Made by a program: the position numbers and the translations under genes
Shown: positions 53,113 through 64,000 of the stretch, piece after piece
How positions within the stretch are numbered: position 1 is the stretch's first letter
Layout of the letters: each line of letters starts with the position of its first letter
From: Oscheius dolichura
Lineage: Eukaryota > Nematoda > Chromadorea > Rhabditida > Rhabditidae
Assembly (NCBI GenBank): GCA_932521035.1
Contig: OW051495.1
Span: 11,098,001 to 11,162,000 of the forward strand
Reading direction: 5' to 3'
Length of the DNA stretch: 64,000 nt
The notes under the pieces: generated by a model
The model's database searches: none
What the model was told of the DNA's origin: nothing
Seen by the model: only the letters and a program-made list of their open reading frames with translations

Positions 53113-54414
53113 TTATAATGGTTCGTAACCAAAAATTTGATAATCATGAAAATAGATTTCATTCAGCAGTCGCACGTGGTGAGGACTGGCCTTCAACACC
53201 TCGAGGTATTTATCTTGCTTTCCCGAAGATTTTGTGGCATGCTTTGTTCTTTCTGAAAGTATCTGTGTCACTAAAGGAGCCAATACTTACCCCTTATGCT
53301 ACTGAAAATATAGTCGATCTTGTCCTTTTCAACTCCATGTGCTTCGAATAGGCTCTTCAAATCCGCATAAGTCTTATCCAAATACGCAGCTGTCTCTCCA
53401 TATTTAATAAAAATAAGATTGTCGGTTTCCTCTAAAAGATCACAGCGCCTAAACAAATGCTATAGTCTTTTTCTAACGGATGGGGGGCACAGTACAGTTT
53501 TCCTTTCTTGACCGTTTTTTTGGCAAACGCCGAAGAAAAATGCGGCGAGAGTAAAGAGTAATTCGTGAAAATTTGATCCCCGTTTGCCAAAAAGTGCTGT
53601 CAGAATTGGACTCGTTTATCGAAAAGTCTTTGATCACCATCATGTTATTTTATTGTCAGTTCCGTGTTAGTCTCGGCCAAGAGTGGTCGCTTTTATTGTG
53701 AAAATGAGTTTTAGATCTTAAAAGCCGGTCTTCGTAAGGACCAAGAACGCACTTTTCAGAACTGACCAATTTAATGGCACAAAATGTGCTGTCTCAAAGC
53801 TTGTGTCGATAAATAAATCGCTGGCTTTAATAGGCGACAACTTATTAATTGTGTCATTCCAGTTGTCTTTGTCCATTTGAACAATTTCCGCGTAAAAGTT
53901 CTCTACGGCACAAAGAACGTCATCCGAACAACCATAGCATGTCGTATTCCCGCTGTAGATTTGTTGTATTTAGGATGAATCCTCCTCACTTGACGCACTT
54001 ATCAACAAATCCGCTTAGAAACCTATCTATCGGATTTCGTACCATGAAAATGGATGTTGGCATTAGCGGAGCAAGAATGTGCTTTTCTGGTGTCGACCAT
54101 ATCTCGTTCTTATTATAGCAGAAACTGTAAATTCGTTTTTGTATAACGTGGTGAGAGGAAAAGTACTGCGTGCCCCAGAAGTCCGTTGGAATAGTTCGAT
54201 TGTTAGCAATAAACCCAACCGGATCATACAAATAACAGAATATGTTTTGCAATATGGTAGACATTGCCTTTTCTATAGTGCAAACGGATAGACTATAGCG
54301 CGGAGCAAGTCTATAGTTTGCCTTGTATTTGATGAAAGGATGGACGATCGATGAATGAAGTAGATCTGAAAGGGTTAAAAGAAGGATTCGAGAAAATAGT
54401 GTCTTTAGTTTCAA
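53113..54414 (-). CDS. carbohydrate sulfotransferase (Sulfotransfer_2 type)
   Basis: Golgi-type sulfotransferase using PAPS, like nematode chondroitin/HNK-type enzymes. The 5'-phosphosulfate region reads 'APRYSLSVCTIEKAMSTILQ', the 3'-phosphate site 'MVRNPIDRFLSGFVDKC'. After an intron come 'TTCYGCSDDVLCAVENFYAE', 'TSFETAHFVPLNW' and, across a 320-nt intron, 'RCDLLEETDNLIFIKYG' and 'SLFEAHGVEKDKIDYIF'. The last exon is 'KYLEVLKASPHHVRLLNEIY' then 'FHDYQIFGY'. These are the family blocks in order, and frames join well (NW/RCDL). The N-terminal region up to 54414 has only a weak hydrophobic stretch, so an upstream exon with the membrane anchor may be missing. Confidence 0.82.
53514..53593. mobile_element. 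short MITE-like inverted repeat in an intron
   Basis: TTTTTTTGGCAAACG at the left and CGTTTGCCAAAAA at the right bracket about 80 bases inside the unusually long sulfotransferase intron. Other introns here are about 45 nt, so it is probably an insertion. Confidence 0.5.
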
Positions 54415-55843
54415 AAATCACAAAACACCAACAAGATTTCGATGTTTATGTGTAATCTAAAATCTCCGGAAGTTACGGAGAATACAAATCAGGGAATAAA
54501 AATAAGACAATAGACTCACGTAGTTGAGATTGCAAGTCTTTTATTGCTTTACGAGTAGTCACGGTATACACGTCGGTAACATATGTTGTCTGGAATAACG
54601 GATCGAAGAGTTTAATCTTGTTAGTAAACCTTTTGTTGGAGTAAGGTTGATGTCGCCATATGAAGAGGGTTCTAAAATCTCACATCATTCGGGGCCAGTG
54701 AGAGAGAAAAGGAGTGACAGGGAGCAATAAGACAGGTTTTAAGATTCGGTCTCTGTAAGCATCGAGGAAGAGTATCCACCGCTGGTTTTCAAAATTCTTT
54801 CTAACCTAGACTATCTAACACTGAAGGCTGAAGAACCTCCCAAGGAAGCCACGTGTTTCTGGAATTACCCTTCTTCCTCAACCGCTACAAAAGGAAAACG
54901 GAAGTGCACAAATCTTTTTTGCCCGCTTGTTTTTAAGAATATGATGTGATGTGGGAGTACCGGGTTCAAATACTCTAGGACTAAAGCAGATTTCTACCGT
55001 TCAGCGGAAAAGAAGGGGCCCGCGAAGCGGAACTCTTGTTTATTTCAAAAGAGACTTACTATGTAGTTGGCATATTGATAAGGAAGTATAAAAAGTCTGC
55101 CTTGGAAGATGTCGGTGTTGATAACTGTAAGAACCCCATAAACAATAATTGGCTAAAAAATGAGCGGGCTCGTTACCCTGTAGACACGCTATTTCTTTAC
55201 CGTAATGTAGAGAAGGTAGCTCTCGTTAAAGAATAACATATTGATACAGTCGAAGACTCGTGATTCCAAAGAGAACAAGACTGTGCGTCTCTAGGATCGA
55301 TGGTAGCGGATTTCACAAACAAATCAAAAGGCGCGATAGATCAGACACGCGATAGGGTACACTACACGGAGTTTCCATCTAAATTGTATCCGCATAATCG
55401 GGAAAACTGGAGTCTAAACCTATCAAGTGAAAAAGTGGAGCGCGAAAAAGGCGCGGTGGTTAGTTTCTTTGGTTCTATAGGATTCAGGCTTCAGGGACGA
55501 GGAGCGAGACATAACATAATGAAGAGAGAAGCCCGGCTGGGTCCAGCCGGAAAGGTCGTCTCGCCTCTACGCTCTGTCCCCGTTCCCTGGACCTGATCAG
55601 TCTAGTATGCCTTGCAAATAACCCTAATAAACCCTAAGCCGAGTTCTATGTATCCAAGAAGACATTATCTAGTTGGGGGACACCCCGACTTTTACTTAGA
55701 ACAAAACGAGATGTCTACATGTTTTATGGTACAAAATATGTTATAGAGCTCCTTACAACTTTTTTTAATCAGTAATTTTTTTGGAAATAAATAAATAATG
55801 GCAGTAACAGTCATTGGAATGGAATAGAAAATGGCAAAAAAGT
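54415..55843. other. intergenic, with a displaced 3'-UTR copy
   Basis: No gene recognised. Open frames at 55036-55236 and 55300-55596 lack family features. The last part (55721-55827) is a copy of the 3' end of glycine-rich copy 3, without its coding part. Confidence 0.45.
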
Positions 55844-56965
55844 TCATTTCTTTATAGCCTTTACAGTAATCATAACGGTGCTTTTCTCAACGCTACTTCC
55901 CTTGTTCCAACTCCACCTACGAAACGTCGGGTTCAGTAGGATTAATACGACGGCTCCAATTAGGCTGAAAGACGACAAAATAGTAAGGAGCATTGAACCC
56001 CAAACTGAAACGTCCCTCTATAGCTTGCCTGTCTCAAAACATACATGTTAATCCATAGATCTCAAATATCATAATGATAATAAAAGAGACACCCGGAATA
56101 ATGACCAAAATAAAGGGAATAAAAGCCTGTAACACAAGTTGACCGAGGTAGATTCGTTGCATCCTCTTCAGTCTGGCAGATACGACTGCAAAACGAATGG
56201 CACGATATGTTTGGGCAATGAAGAATATTATGACAGTGACAAATAAAGCCGCAGCAGTTAGAAGAGGCACACAACCATAGTAGGAAACAGTCACCCTATC
56301 ATAGGCTATGATATTAGGGATCGCAATAATTTCTAGGGTAATGCAGGAGTATATCTGCAAGTTTCTCCTTTGTTTTGAGGATATTTTCTCAATAATAACC
56401 GTTTTGGTCAAAATCTCACCTGTGACCACTCTTGTAAGACACTCTTTACATCTCTGTAAGCGAGGTGAACACCAAGAACCGGTGTTAAGGCAATAACCAC
56501 GTAGAAAACCATACCGCCGTTATATTTTATAGGGAACGTTTGCCATCCTCTGGCAGTGACGTAGCGGAAAGTAAAGAGATGACCGATGGCAGCCATATTG
56601 AGAGTGACGCAGGCGAAACACCATACTACCATGTAACGAATGGGAACTATCCCTTTGAGGATTCCCATTGAATAGGCTGCGGTAAATGGCTGAAGGAAGA
56701 CGGGCTTTACCAAACAGCTGATCTGAACAGTATTTCTGAATTTGATACGGATGCGCCAGACCGAAATGTCTTGGGCAAACGCTATTAGTTGCTGGTACAG
56801 AAGAAACCAACGATAGGATCTCATGTACCGGGTAGTGCGGTATATTAAACAGTACGTGACATACGGATTCAAGACTATGTTACAGCAGAAAGAGATGTCT
56901 AGTAGTACGAAGTAAATCTTGTTTGCATCTTTGTAGTTTTGTTCAAATGGAGGGCACTCAATCAT
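55844..56965 (-). CDS. 7TM chemoreceptor, Sri/Srh-like
   Basis: Paralogue of 12175-13286. Starts 'MIECPPFEQNYKDANKIYF', TM1 'ISFCCNIVLNPYVTYCLIY', 'YRWFLLYQQLIAFAQDIS'; a 39-nt GT...AG stretch that stays open is then removed to give 'ISCLVKPVFLQPFTAAYSMG'. Further 'VVWCFACVTLNMAAIGHLF', 'IPNIIAYDRVTVSYYGCVP', 'AALFVTVIIFFIAQTYRAI', 'FIPFILVIIPGVSFIIIMIF', and last exon 'LTFWGSMLLTILSSFSLIGA' with 'LLNPTFRRWSW' and a charged tail ending 'VKAIKK'. The last intron is 39 nt. Four to five exons. Confidence 0.8.
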
Positions 56966-57277
56966 AAGAATAAGGCGAAGGCGGGGAGGATTAAGAGGCA
57001 GAACTTAACTTCGTTCGCTTCAGGAGATTGTTGTGAGTAGAAAAAACCTATTGACGCTCGAAATGATGATGTTCACGCTCTAATGGTAATGGTTTTTCAA
57101 CTCTGAGTTATTCGAGCGAGAATTCGCAGAAAGGATAAGCCGATTTGAATGGGTGTGTTTTTCGACGCGTAGATACACCTTCTTGTAGAAAAAGGAAGGG
57201 TTCCCATTGAGAAACAAAAAATAGTTTATTCAAATAAAAATCCGTCTTCTAACAATGCCATTGTTGCATTTCCTGGG

Positions 57278-60200
57278 TCAATTATATCTAGAAATCACAG
57301 CTCGTAGGAGTGTAAAAGAGTTATGACTTACACTGCGTGCAGAAATCGTCATAATATCCATTTACACAAGCACAGATACCGTAAGATGAGGAACCGCCAT
57401 TTTGACAATTCCTTTCATTACAATAGTTGCCTTTGTATTTAACATCACAGTTGCATTCTCCATAATTGTTGCGAGTTCCATGAATACACGTTGAAGTGTC
57501 TATTTCTTGGAATTATCGAAAGAGAAAGAGGGCACCTGTGGGGTCGGGCAAATTGAAATAGAACGTCCTTTGAAATTGCATAGTGTTTTTATCCGTTCCT
57601 GTGACTACAAATTTCTGCTGGTTGTAGTTCTCCATCTAAAGAGCAGTCCAGGTTTAGGAAAAACACACCTGCCACGTTGCAATGAATTGGCTGGCACAGT
57701 TTGCAGGGTCTCTCGGAGTAATGGGAACATCTAATGTATGCTTCGTGTCATCCGGCTTCCACGATTGATAATATTGAGTGTGGAAGATGGACAGGGTAGT
57801 CAGACTGGTGGACTGGTCCACATTTCCTGTATCAATGACTCGGAAGGTCATGTAAGTCGTGGGGTTTGCTCCTGAAAAAGTTGGCTCCAAAAACTCGATC
57901 GAATCAAACCATATGTGGTGAAGGGACCGTCCTTCACGAAATCAGCTGTAGCCGAAGAAGTAAAACCAGGAATGACTCGAATAGGTGACTGTGCTCTCAC
58001 CTAGAAGACAGATTCTCCAGGAAAATGGAAACTAATCACCTGGATGAAACATGGCCCAGAAGCAGATGTCACTTGTGCTATCCACGTGCCAGGGGCGGAA
58101 AATCCGCCTATAACAATTTTTGTGAAGACTGTTCTAGAAGAAAACATACTTGCTCTAACAATAAAAGCGGCATTATCTGTGAACATGGTGGTATACGTTA
58201 AGGGAATTCCTATGAAATAAAATTTTATGGATAAAGGAAATTTGTTACCAGCTCCATCCCACATTTTCAAATTTCCGTTGGCTGAGACGGAATTTCCCGT
58301 AACTTCAATAACTACCCGATTGTAGACGCTCTCTACGAAGAACGTGAAATTAGCTCCGCTTGTACAGACCTAGAAAAGCGAGGAAGCCCTATTTAGAGAA
58401 CGAAGATAAACTAACCTGAACTGCGTCATCCATGATTAGGGCGTCTTCCACTATCGTAGAGTAGAGAGCGTCGGAAAGCTGAAGCGACGAAATATTAATT
58501 GATTTACCGAAACCTTACAGTGGCAACACTATTCTGTGTAATGGGCAACACCCGTCCTCCAGACTGCCTGGCGATTAGGGCAACGTAACCCAAGTAGCTT
58601 GTTGGCTGTGCCGGATAGTTCTGTTGAGCTGGTGTGTAGATCAAATTTATCTGGAACTGAGGTTTACCGTAAAAGGAAAGGGAAAACCTGTGTTCCGAGT
58701 TTCTGTCTAACCACGGCTTTGAAGTTTCTAGAGTTAAGGAGAGAATCTGTCCCAGTAATCAGATAGACAATATCCGGTGGCTGTATGTTCAGTTTGTACG
58801 ACTCATACAAAGCAGCCAAGGCCTGTGTTTGACTGGCATTGGTACTAGTGACCAGATTGATGGAATTGTGGTAAGCGTCGAGGAATTTCTGCTGGTGGGT
58901 GGTACTGATTATGTCATAATAGCCTAAATAAAGTTTATAACATCTCTATTTCTAGGGCGTTGTTACCGTTCTCATCAAATTGAATAAGAGAGAATTGGGT
59001 CGGATTCATGGATGCTCCGTTGTGAAGCAGATTTTTCAAAACATCTTCCATCATGATATTCACCAGCAGCTGACCCTTGTTTCTGTTCATCACGAAGGTG
59101 ATCTATTTTATCGTAATGTTCTGGAAAGAGAAGTGAGCGATACTTGTTTGTAGTTAATCTGGCGGACATCATTCGTCTCCATGAAGTTCCACTGCTGGCA
59201 AGATCCGTATTGGCAGAATTGACCAGTATAGCCATTAGGACACGAGCAGGCAAAGTTCTTTACAGTACCAGAATTCTGACAGACGGGGGTCTCGCAGAAG
59301 TCACCACTCCAGTTGTTGACACAGATGCAGCGATAGTCATCGGCATCTAAATTTACTCTTCAAAGGGAGGAGAGGTTTTCTTACCATACGTTCCGCCGTT
59401 TAGACAGGTCTTTTGCGGCTGGTAGCAGAAACCTCTCTGGGTCCTCTGGAAGGTTCCAGCCACGGTAACCATCGTACTGGTGAACACAAATGTGGAGTAG
59501 AGCTGCTGGCAAACGAAGGGAACGTTGAAATAGAAGTCGAATTCACAATTGGATCTTTTTATTCCACTGCTTCTGAAGAAGAACACTCTTATTTGTACAT
59601 AAATACAACCAACTGGTATAGAACATTCCCATCATCTGTAGCGACGGTGAGAGAAATGGAAGAAGCATTTATAAGATAACTGCCGGCATAGGGATGAGCC
59701 ACCGGGGATGTCGGAACACCTGGAATGATTCTAGAAAGAGTAAGCTAGCTTCTTACCATAGAGCAGAGTCGTTGCTTTGAAATCCTGAGCAGGATTTTGG
59801 GAAAAGCCAAGATAGAGGGCATTCAGCGTCTTCTCCGCAACTCGTACGGAACAATATCCTGTGGTGGTGGTTGTTGAAAGCGTGTACCTGAATAAATAGA
59901 GCCTATGAAGACGCCTAATTGTGGATGGTGTCAAATGGACAAATTCGATCCAGGATCAAGCTTTCCCTCTCCTTAAAATAAGCCCACTTACCCTGCAGTA
60001 TTAACAAAGGCGGGGGTTATTCTATAGATCCCAACGAAGGGCATATCAGCCATGGACATAAGTGGTACAGATTCTGCCGTGTCCTTGTTTGTAAGAGTGG
60101 CAGTAAAGCTTTCACCGTCTTCTAAATGCGAGGAAGAATAGTCTAGGGGTCAGAGACTTACCGCAGTTGACAAAGCCATACACCTCATCAGTGGGATTGT

Positions 60201-63200
60201 CCACCTTGAAGTCAATGGATACTGTATTTGGACCCACAGCTAGAGCTTCATTCAGATTTTCTGTATGGTGGTGACTTGCTCCATAAGCTGTGAGGAACTG
60301 AAATTCTGAGTTGGAATTGAGATTCACCTTATTTACCTGAACAACTGGGTCATTGGAGTAATTGCCGTATTGGTTACACAAGTTGAGATAGATTCCTCCC
60401 GTTTTCTGGGCAATCTCTCTATAGATTCCAGCATCTCCCGTCGACATGCAAAGGACTGGCATCGCATACGGTGGTGTGATAACGATGTTGATTTCAAGCT
60501 GTCTACTCACGGCAGCATCTCTGGATATTAGCCGTTTCTAACAGAAAATGGAGGAAGACTGACATGATATCATACTCCGAGAGGGAACTTTGTGGAGCAG
60601 AGTCGAGGAACAGGAAGATCGAAGACTTATCGTTGTCGATCAGGTCAATTGTCTTGTAGAGAGCTCCCAGTGAATCTTGAGTAGAGGTGGATGTTGCCCT
60701 AAACTTTTGGTAGCGGGGAATTGCCAGGGCGTACATGTATTGGATGTTGTCACTTTCCATGCTGTACAGAAAATCACTCTGGTCAGAAGTACTGTGGCTT
60801 AGAATCTGCGTGTAATTCTGCCCTGAAAACTCATAGTTTCAAATTACAGAACATGGATCTTACCGTTCCGTATGATATTGTTGAAGGTGGTCTGGAAGTA
60901 CTCCACAAACTGATTATTACCAGTAAGGCCGACCAGCATGTTAGTGAGGCCCTTGTACATATTGGCATTCACCTGAAGAAACATCCCATTCCGTTTCAAA
61001 AGTTTTCCACTTACCCAAGCTTGAGACATGGAATTCTGGATGACGAAAGCAATTGACCGCTGGCTCGAAAAGGGATATTGTGGTCCCGGAACAATAGGAC
61101 ACTTCACTGAAATCGGGTCATCCCTTGTTTATTCCATACACCTACACTGATCACAATGATCTCCCGAATATCCTGTAGGACACAAACAGAGAGGATTTCC
61201 GTTTCCAGGGAAGGGGTTGACCTTTCCTCCGTAGTAACAGACAGGAACGGCACAGTTGGATCCGTCGAACTGGTCAGGACATTGGCAAGTTGACGGTCCA
61301 ATACGAGTTCCGTTGTTGAAGCAATTGAACGGAATGGCAGTATGATGGTCCAATTGGCCGGCGAATCCCGGAACGATCCGAATAGCATTTCCTAACGTCA
61401 GATGAACCCTAAATATCCTTATTGAGGATAGCTTCAAAGTGAACTCACATTTGGTTTCCAGGCAGTAAAGTTGAATTGAATGAACCGAAAGACAGGGAGA
61501 AGGAACACTCTCCAACCGACGTTCTGGGAACAGCAGTATTACTAGCCATGGGGACAGTGATCTTCCCAGTATTGTCAACAAGTGCATAAGAAACCGCTCC
61601 GGTCCAACCAATAGGTCCAGCAGAAACATATGGGGCCAATTCTAAAGAAAGGTTAATTGGAGGAAGAAATCTCTACCGCCAGGGATGTAAGAAGAGCCAA
61701 TATCAATGAGGGGATCGGTTGAATAGCCCAAAAGAGCCGTGTTTCCGGAGTTTACCCAAACTCTTGCGGAGTAGGGAGTGGTAGAAGTGACATTCAAGAA
61801 ACCGAATGTGTTGCCGGCAGACAACAGCTGGAATTATTATAATAGGTAAGCATTCCCTTTGCTTACAGTATATCTTGCTCCTGATGAAATAACGGTGGCT
61901 CCAGCCGAGTGAGAAACATCAGGCACTGAAAGGTGAACATTGAAATGAAAAAAATAGCTTCGTACCGGCAGCATTAGGGTCTACAGTAACCAAAATGGTA
62001 ATATTGGCAGTGTCTCCTGGCGGAATTAACAAAGATGACACGGTGGACTGGTAAGTGATGGCAATGTTCTCGTTTTGAAGGTAGCTTGGAAGGACTTTGG
62101 TTAAAATCTGTTTAAAATTCATTCGAGTGAAAATGTAAGCTTACGTCGTTGATTTCCAGCATGTCAAAAGTGATAATATCTCCTAGAGTAGCGGCAGCAA
62201 CTCGGCGATACGTGGCATAATCGCTACCATCTGATGGAATGGGCATTCCTTTCATTTGGGAGAGGAGATACACTGGCTAAAGAGATCCGTATCATCAAAA
62301 AATATTAGACGCAATACCCGATTCCTCCAGGCTATCGTCTGCGTAATGGCTTTGACTTCATCTCCCTTTGTAGAGACTATGTATTGTGGGGCGCCGCCGT
62401 TGATGTCGGTAGCATCCGAAAAGATGAAAATATTAGAAAAGCCATGCATGAATGGATCACTGTAATTATTGTACTTTTAAAGAAGAAAATGGAGCAAAGC
62501 TTACAAATTCTGAGCAGAATACAAAGCCCAATTGGTGTATTGTTGAGCCGGCCCATCAATTGCCGTCACTCCTTGGACATAACTCAAGAAGTCAGCTTGA
62601 TTGTCGGCATACTTCTGATTCATGTAGTAGGCTCCAGCTAAAATTGCCAGTTAGCTTCTTTTTCCAAAAGAATGCCTCACTGCTGGTATAGCCATAGTTT
62701 ACAAGGATGTAGTTGTCAATTAGATTCTGTTGGGCGTAGTTAATCGTTTGTAAGAGACTGGGCATTCCAACGATCACATTATTCAGAACATAGGACATGG
62801 TAGAACGCTGATTCAGTACCAAAATAAAAGTCTGCTTCGTGTTGTCGAACTTGTCCTGGACTGCTGGGAGACAGCCTCCTGAAACAATGATTGCTGGCTA
62901 CAGTGGGTGACTTACTAGGCTCACAGTTGACCGAATAGTGTCCTGGAGGGCAAGCACATCTATTGGCGTCAAGAATTCCTCCATTCAGACAACTAAAGCT
63001 CGTTTTCCCCTAAATTTTCCCCTTACATTTGAGTTTGGCAGGTTGATCCAGTATAAAAAGCCGGGCAGGCACAAGTATTGTTAGGAAGGGCTAGTCCCCC
63101 ATTGACACAAGTCACAGTTGCATCCGTTCCGGATTCCACTCTCTCTGAAAAATCACCTTTTTAGGTAGCTTATCACCAGTTGACGCCCTAAACACAGTGA

Positions 63201-63755
63201 ATAGGTTGTAAAAGGTTTCAGATAACAATCATGGCAGCCGGGGGCAAGGTCTAGGAAATGAGTAGTTCAAATACTTACCTGCTCTTTTTGTTCTTTTCAT
63301 CATTTCCAACCAGTGTTTGCCTGACGGTGAGGCGTCCTCTTTCTCTTCTTCCCCTAGAATACAGATACAGAATAAATTACCCTTTTCTAGATTTACTTCG
63401 CTCTCTGAAGAAGAACAGCTCCATCTCTTTAGATTTCTGCAGCGTGGCCGCTTCAACCTTCTCGGTCGTTTCTAAGTAGGCATAGAATATAGCCGTCGGT
63501 TTGCCGACTTCTTCTCCATGAATTCGGATCTTGTCAATAACGGAAGACACAAATTTTGAAGATAAAAGATACTGCAAATGGCTCCTCAACGTCTCATCAT
63601 GTCTATCATATGATTCCGGGGCGAGATCATCGGGCCTGATGGATGGTAGGTGGCCATGGATCTCATAAAAAGGAGCCGCTGTAATAAAGTAACCTGAGAA
63701 GTAGAGTAAAGTTACCAGCAACCAGTGGCAGTAAAAAGAGCACGGGGAGATGCAT
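57278..63755 (-). CDS. large secreted protein with three VWA-like/EGF modules
   Basis: About 30 exons over 6.5 kb. Start at 63755 gives signal peptide 'HLPVLFLLPLVAA' and a leader domain ('HDETLRSHLQYLLSSKF', 'GKPTAIFYAYLETTEKVEA'). EGF-like repeats follow ('CVNGGLALPNNTCACPAFY', 'CLNGGILDANRCACPPGHY'), then a VWA-like domain ('QTFILVLNQRSTMSYVL', 'NIFIFSDATDINGG', about 62140-62880), beta-rich spacer, EGF ('CPDQFDGSNCAVPVCYYGG'), second VWA-like domain ('RSIAFVIQNSMSQAW', 'SSIFLFLDSAPQSSLSEYD', about 60110-61100), spacer, EGF near 59200-59410, third VWA-like domain (about 58400-59100, 'PPDIVYLITGTDSLL'), spacer and a last EGF near 57350-57480. Metal-site residues of the first two VWA domains are altered. 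Similar VWA/EGF proteins are secreted by nematode intestine or epidermis. Exon joints not all checked. Confidence 0.75.
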
Positions 63756-64000
63756 CCCCTCCGTCTGGTTATCACCACGGATGCTCGTTTCTTTTGGTTT
63801 TCTTATCACGACGTGGAAACTTCTTTTACTTTTAGAGGAGCGTGCAGAATCTATAGAAAGTCTTCTCTTCCTTACGTTAGAAACTGATTCACAGGACCCC
63901 AAAAGATCAAGTCTTTATCATAGATGTTCCTTCCAACTTTTAATCCTTGCTATCATCTTCGACTAGACTTTGCAGATATATTTTGAGTGATAAGAAGAAG
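63756..64000. other. upstream region of the VWA/EGF gene
   Basis: Probably 5' untranslated and promoter sequence of the minus-strand gene. No clear TATA box or other gene seen before the window ends. Confidence 0.4.

Noticed and set aside
55036-55596. Two open frames between the sulfotransferase and the receptor
   Set aside because: Hydrophilic, no motif, no splice-linked neighbours; not enough to call a gene.
1-64000. CRISPR arrays, operons with ribosome binding sites, tRNA or rRNA genes
   Set aside because: The sequence is clearly from an animal nucleus; no regular spacer arrays were seen and no tRNA-like box pair was convincing by eye.

Overview
The window is nuclear DNA from a nematode, most likely a rhabditid. 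The evidence is dense genes split by very short introns (mostly 36-60 nt, GT...TTTCAG), many seven-transmembrane chemoreceptors of nematode-only classes, and other gene families that are expanded in nematodes: acyltransferase-3 (oac and nrf-6 types), receptor-L-domain (irld) proteins, C-type lectins, glycine-rich secreted peptides and nematode sulfotransferases. I cannot name the species. All gene models are hand-read from reading frames and splice signals, so some exon borders are provisional.

Layout. 0-9 kb: Str-type chemoreceptor, small LysM-like secreted protein, an OAC acyltransferase with SGNH domain, a TMEM144-like transporter and a small disordered protein. 9-14.5 kb: a four-pass membrane protein with a proline-rich N-terminus and a TTAA-flanked transposon in one intron, a chemoreceptor, and a C-type lectin with a Thr tract. 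14.8-19.7 kb: an ABCD4-like ABC transporter and two tandem irld genes. 20-25 kb: two tandem chemoreceptors with a relic between them, then a Thr-rich secreted protein. 25-27.5 kb: gene-poor. 27.5-33 kb: a rhodopsin-like receptor (possibly broken), a START-domain lipid-transfer protein and an NRF-6-like acyltransferase. 34-38.6 kb: three tandem receptor paralogues with signs of gene conversion and a leftover 3' end of a lost copy. 38.9-44.2 kb: two secreted proteins of unclear family, a glycine-rich peptide gene and a PP1-type phosphatase, followed by a long inverted repeat. 44.8-50.6 kb: a further receptor and a cluster of galectin-fold genes, two of them preceded by a C-type-lectin-like region. 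50.9-52.9 kb: two more glycine-rich peptide genes and a decayed copy. 53-57 kb: a sulfotransferase and a chemoreceptor. 57.3-63.8 kb: a large secreted protein with three VWA-like/EGF modules.

Functionally this is an environment-facing neighbourhood: chemosensation plus secreted lectin, glycine-rich and VWA/EGF products of the sort often linked to surface defence in nematodes (inference). Housekeeping genes (ABCD4, TMEM144, START, PP1, sulfotransferase) are scattered among them. The strongest candidates for something undescribed are the glycine-rich peptide family with a shared Cys-containing C-terminal module, the lectin-plus-galectin gene cluster, and the TTAA-flanked element.
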